Positions 51,009 through 52,925 of a DNA stretch of 52,925 nucleotides are shown here, one piece after another (the stretch's first letter is position 1; each line of letters opens with the position of its first letter). Under the pieces are notes generated by a model that saw nothing but the letters and a program-made list of their open reading frames with translations, was not told the origin of the DNA and searched no databases. The stretch comes from Bacteroidota bacterium (GTDB lineage Bacteria; Bacteroidota; Bacteroidia; Sphingobacteriales; Sphingobacteriaceae): NCBI GenBank assembly GCA_013288235.1, contig JABDCF010000015.1, positions 1-52,925 on the forward strand, given 5' to 3'. The position numbers were made by a program, and so were the translations under genes.

Positions 51009-52799
51009 ATGACCCATCTTAACAAAACCTTCATCAGCCTTGCACTGGTTGCGGCTGCCGCTGTTCCTTTTATAGCCAAAGCGCAAACTAACCCGCCGGG
51101 AGATAAGGAATGGATAGCAAAATCAAATGCTAATGCCAAATTGCTGCTTGACATCGACAAAAAATACTCGCCGGAGTTCGGTTCATCGCAGGGGCTGGCC
51201 TTTTATGATACACTGATCACCGTGCCCACAGTTGAAAATACAATGGCGGAGCGTAAAGAGGATATGGATGTCGTTGCTTTGCTGAAAAGGGCAAGGCAAA
51301 AAGAAACAGACACCAAAGTAAAGCAGGATATCGATATCATTATCAACCACGTCGAACTCGGTTTCAGGCAGGATGACTTTAACCTGTACAAGAAAATAGC
51401 CTATATGAATGCTACGGGAATAGTTTTCAGTGGCCTGCAAACGTTGCTGGACGACCAAACGCCTGTTGAAAGGCGCAAGGCGGCGGTGATCCGCCTGGCT
51501 AAATATGCAGGCATGGCGAACGGTTACCAACCCACCACTGTTATTTTGCAGGCCCGCATAGCTGCACAAATGCAAAGGCCGGACATGATATATCCATCAA
51601 AACAGCAAATGGAAGTTGAGCTGCAGCACAATGGCAGTATAGTAAGCGGCATTGCAGACCTGTTTAAAAAATACAAGCTTACCGGCTGGGAACAATCGTA
51701 CACAACAATAAAAAAACAACTGGAAGACTATGATGCCTGGATAACCGCCAACGTATTGCCCAAAGCCCGTACAGATTTCAGGCTGCCGCCCGAAGAGTAT
51801 AAACTGGCTTTAGAGGGCTATGGCATAGATATTCCGCCGACGATGCTGGCAAAAATGGCACACGCCGCATTTACCGATATACAAAACCAGATGAAGCCCC
51901 TTGCCGAACAGGTGGCGAAAAAATATAACCTGCCATCAAGCGGTTACCGGGACGTAATAAAATTCCTGAAAAAGAACCAGATCATCGGTGATTCCATTAT
52001 GCCTATTTACAGGCGACACCTTACCGATATTGAAGCCATCATCCGCGAACAACACCTGGTGACTTTACCAAACCGCCCGGCCATTATCAGGCTGGCCAGC
52101 GAGGCGGAAACCGCGCAGTCGCCTGCCCCGCATATGGTGCCGCCGCCATTTTTAAATAATACCGGGCAGCGCGGTGTTTTTGTGCTGCCATTGAACATGC
52201 CGCCCGCCCCCGGCGAAAAGGTGGACAAGTACGATGACTTTACCTTCGATGCAGCATCGTGGACTATCATTGCCCATGAAGCCCGTCCCGGCCACGAGTT
52301 GCAGTTTGATAAAATGGTTGAAGAAGGCGTTTCGCAGGCCCGTGCGCTTTACGCTTTCAACTCCACTAATGTAGAAGGGTGGGGGCTGTATTCCGAATAC
52401 ATTACCCGGCCCTACATGCCGGTTGAAGGTCAGCTGGTATCATTAGATTACCGCCTCCTCCGCGCCGCCCGCGCCTTTTTAGATCCCGAATTGCAAGCCG
52501 GCACCATTACCCAGGAACAGGCGCTTAACCTGCTGATGACCGATGTGGTACAATCACACGCATTTGCAAAGCAGGAAGTGGAACGTTATACCTTACGCGC
52601 CCCCGGCCAGGCAAACAGCTATTTTTATGGCTTTACAAAACTGGTAAACCTGCGTAAAGATACCGAAGCAGCCTTGGGCAACAAATTTAACCAGCAGCGT
52701 TTTCACGATTTCATTCTGTCGCAAGGCATTTTGCCGCCTGCATTGATAAGGGAAGCCGTGATGAACGATTTTGTGGTGAAGGAAAAGGTTAGAGATTAG
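51009..52799 (+). CDS. DUF885-family metallohydrolase, secreted
   Basis: 596 residues with signal peptide (~1-25, ending AKAQT). The mainly helical protein carries the DUF885 zinc-site signature IAHEARPGHELQFDKM (HE and a second histidine five residues on) followed by YAFNSTNVEGWGLYSEYI, where the glutamate probably completes the site. QGILPPALIREAVM is typical of the C-terminus. Members are putative carboxypeptidase-like hydrolases. A 36-bp part of the gene (51879-51914, IQNQMKPLAEQV) is repeated exactly in inverted orientation at the window's right end. Confidence 0.93.
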   Translation: MTHLNKTFISLALVAAAAVPFIAKAQTNPPGDKEWIAKSNANAKLLLDIDKKYSPEFGSSQGLAFYDTLITVPTVENTMAERKEDMDVVALLKRARQKETDTKVKQDIDIIINHVELGFRQDDFNLYKKIAYMNATGIVFSGLQTLLDDQTPVERRKAAVIRLAKYAGMANGYQPTTVILQARIAAQMQRPDMIYPSKQQMEVELQHNGSIVSGIADLFKKYKLTGWEQSYTTIKKQLEDYDAWITANVLPKARTDFRLPPEEYKLALEGYGIDIPPTMLAKMAHAAFTDIQNQMKPLAEQVAKKYNLPSSGYRDVIKFLKKNQIIGDSIMPIYRRHLTDIEAIIREQHLVTLPNRPAIIRLASEAETAQSPAPHMVPPPFLNNTGQRGVFVLPLNMPPAPGEKVDKYDDFTFDAASWTIIAHEARPGHELQFDKMVEEGVSQARALYAFNSTNVEGWGLYSEYITRPYMPVEGQLVSLDYRLLRAARAFLDPELQAGTITQEQALNLLMTDVVQSHAFAKQEVERYTLRAPGQANSYFYGFTKLVNLRKDTEAALGNKFNQQRFHDFILSQGILPPALIREAVMNDFVVKEKVRD

Positions 52800-52862
52800 T
52801 GATTGGAGATTAGAGATTAGGAAAAGCACAATTCAAACATTTTCCAGGAGAAAAAGCTGTTA

Positions 52863-52925
52863 CTAACTATACTCTTTTAAATTTTTTAACACCTGTTCGG
52901 CAAGGGGCTTCATCTGGTTTTGTAT
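52863..52925 (-). CDS. 3' end of a gene sharing a segment with the DUF885 gene (partial)
   Basis: The frame enters from the right edge and ends at TAG (52863-52865), encoding IQNQMKPLAEQVLKNLKEYS. Its first 12 visible codons are base-for-base identical to codons of the DUF885 gene, which continue differently there. It is either the tail of another gene that shares the segment by gene conversion, or a fragment created by inverted duplication. No function can be assigned. Confidence 0.4.
   Translation of the reverse strand: MQNQMKPLAEQVLKNLKEYS

Overview
The window looks like a chromosomal segment from a Bacteroidota bacterium of the Sphingobacteriaceae, most likely Mucilaginibacter or a close relative. 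This is inferred from gene content, not from a marker gene. The clues are an ECF sigma/FecR pair, STN and carboxypeptidase-regulatory domain proteins, GIN-domain, DUF4846 and DUF885 proteins, few Shine-Dalgarno sites, TAnnTTTG-type promoter boxes and many intergenic palindromic repeats.

Bases 1-9593 are the integrase end of an integrative and mobilizable element whose other end lies left of the window. From the integrase leftward it carries a tyrosine integrase, an AlbA_2/ATPase/winged-helix protein, an unknown protein, an excisionase-like HTH protein, a Toprim primase-like protein, a candidate oriT, MobC, a relaxase, a small membrane protein, a Phd-like antitoxin with a zeta-like toxin, and small or partial genes. 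No type IV secretion genes are visible. The right junction holds the 3' half of tRNA-Pro(GGG), which is the expected attachment scar. It is followed by a second partial copy of the same tRNA 3' end, cut by an IS3-family (IS150-like) insertion sequence at 9725-11156.

Bases 11409-19607 hold a polysaccharide locus. A four-gene leftward operon encodes a histidine kinase, a BcsB-like protein, a GT2 synthase with an N-terminal GspE_N/MshEN-like domain, and a polytopic membrane protein. A GH5 glucanase is transcribed divergently. Together they resemble a compact relative of cellulose or NfrB-type exopolysaccharide systems. An acyl-ACP desaturase, an aldo/keto reductase and an ECF sigma factor follow.

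Bases 22394-36065 hold a sigma/anti-sigma locus. The sigma gene is separated from its FecR partner by a leftward isochorismatase-AraC module. FecR is followed by four large tandem genes: two STN + carboxypeptidase-regulatory proteins, a 1379-aa protein that joins that architecture to a macroglobulin (MG2)/TonB-plug-like half, and a 940-aa protein with only the second half. None has a beta-barrel. The array shows domain loss and fusion among neighbouring paralogues.

The rest (36390-52925) is mostly housekeeping and envelope genes: clpC, ettA (its first codons duplicated upstream around a DUF3885 gene), a REP-associated transposase inside its own palindromic repeats, an M13 peptidase lipoprotein, a GIN-domain protein, a serine hydrolase, DUF4846, an M15 peptidase, a pentapeptide-repeat protein and a DUF885 metallohydrolase. 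The last 36 bases are an exact inverted copy of part of the DUF885 gene. Several palindromic repeat families recur between genes, and one copy seems to serve as a bidirectional terminator.
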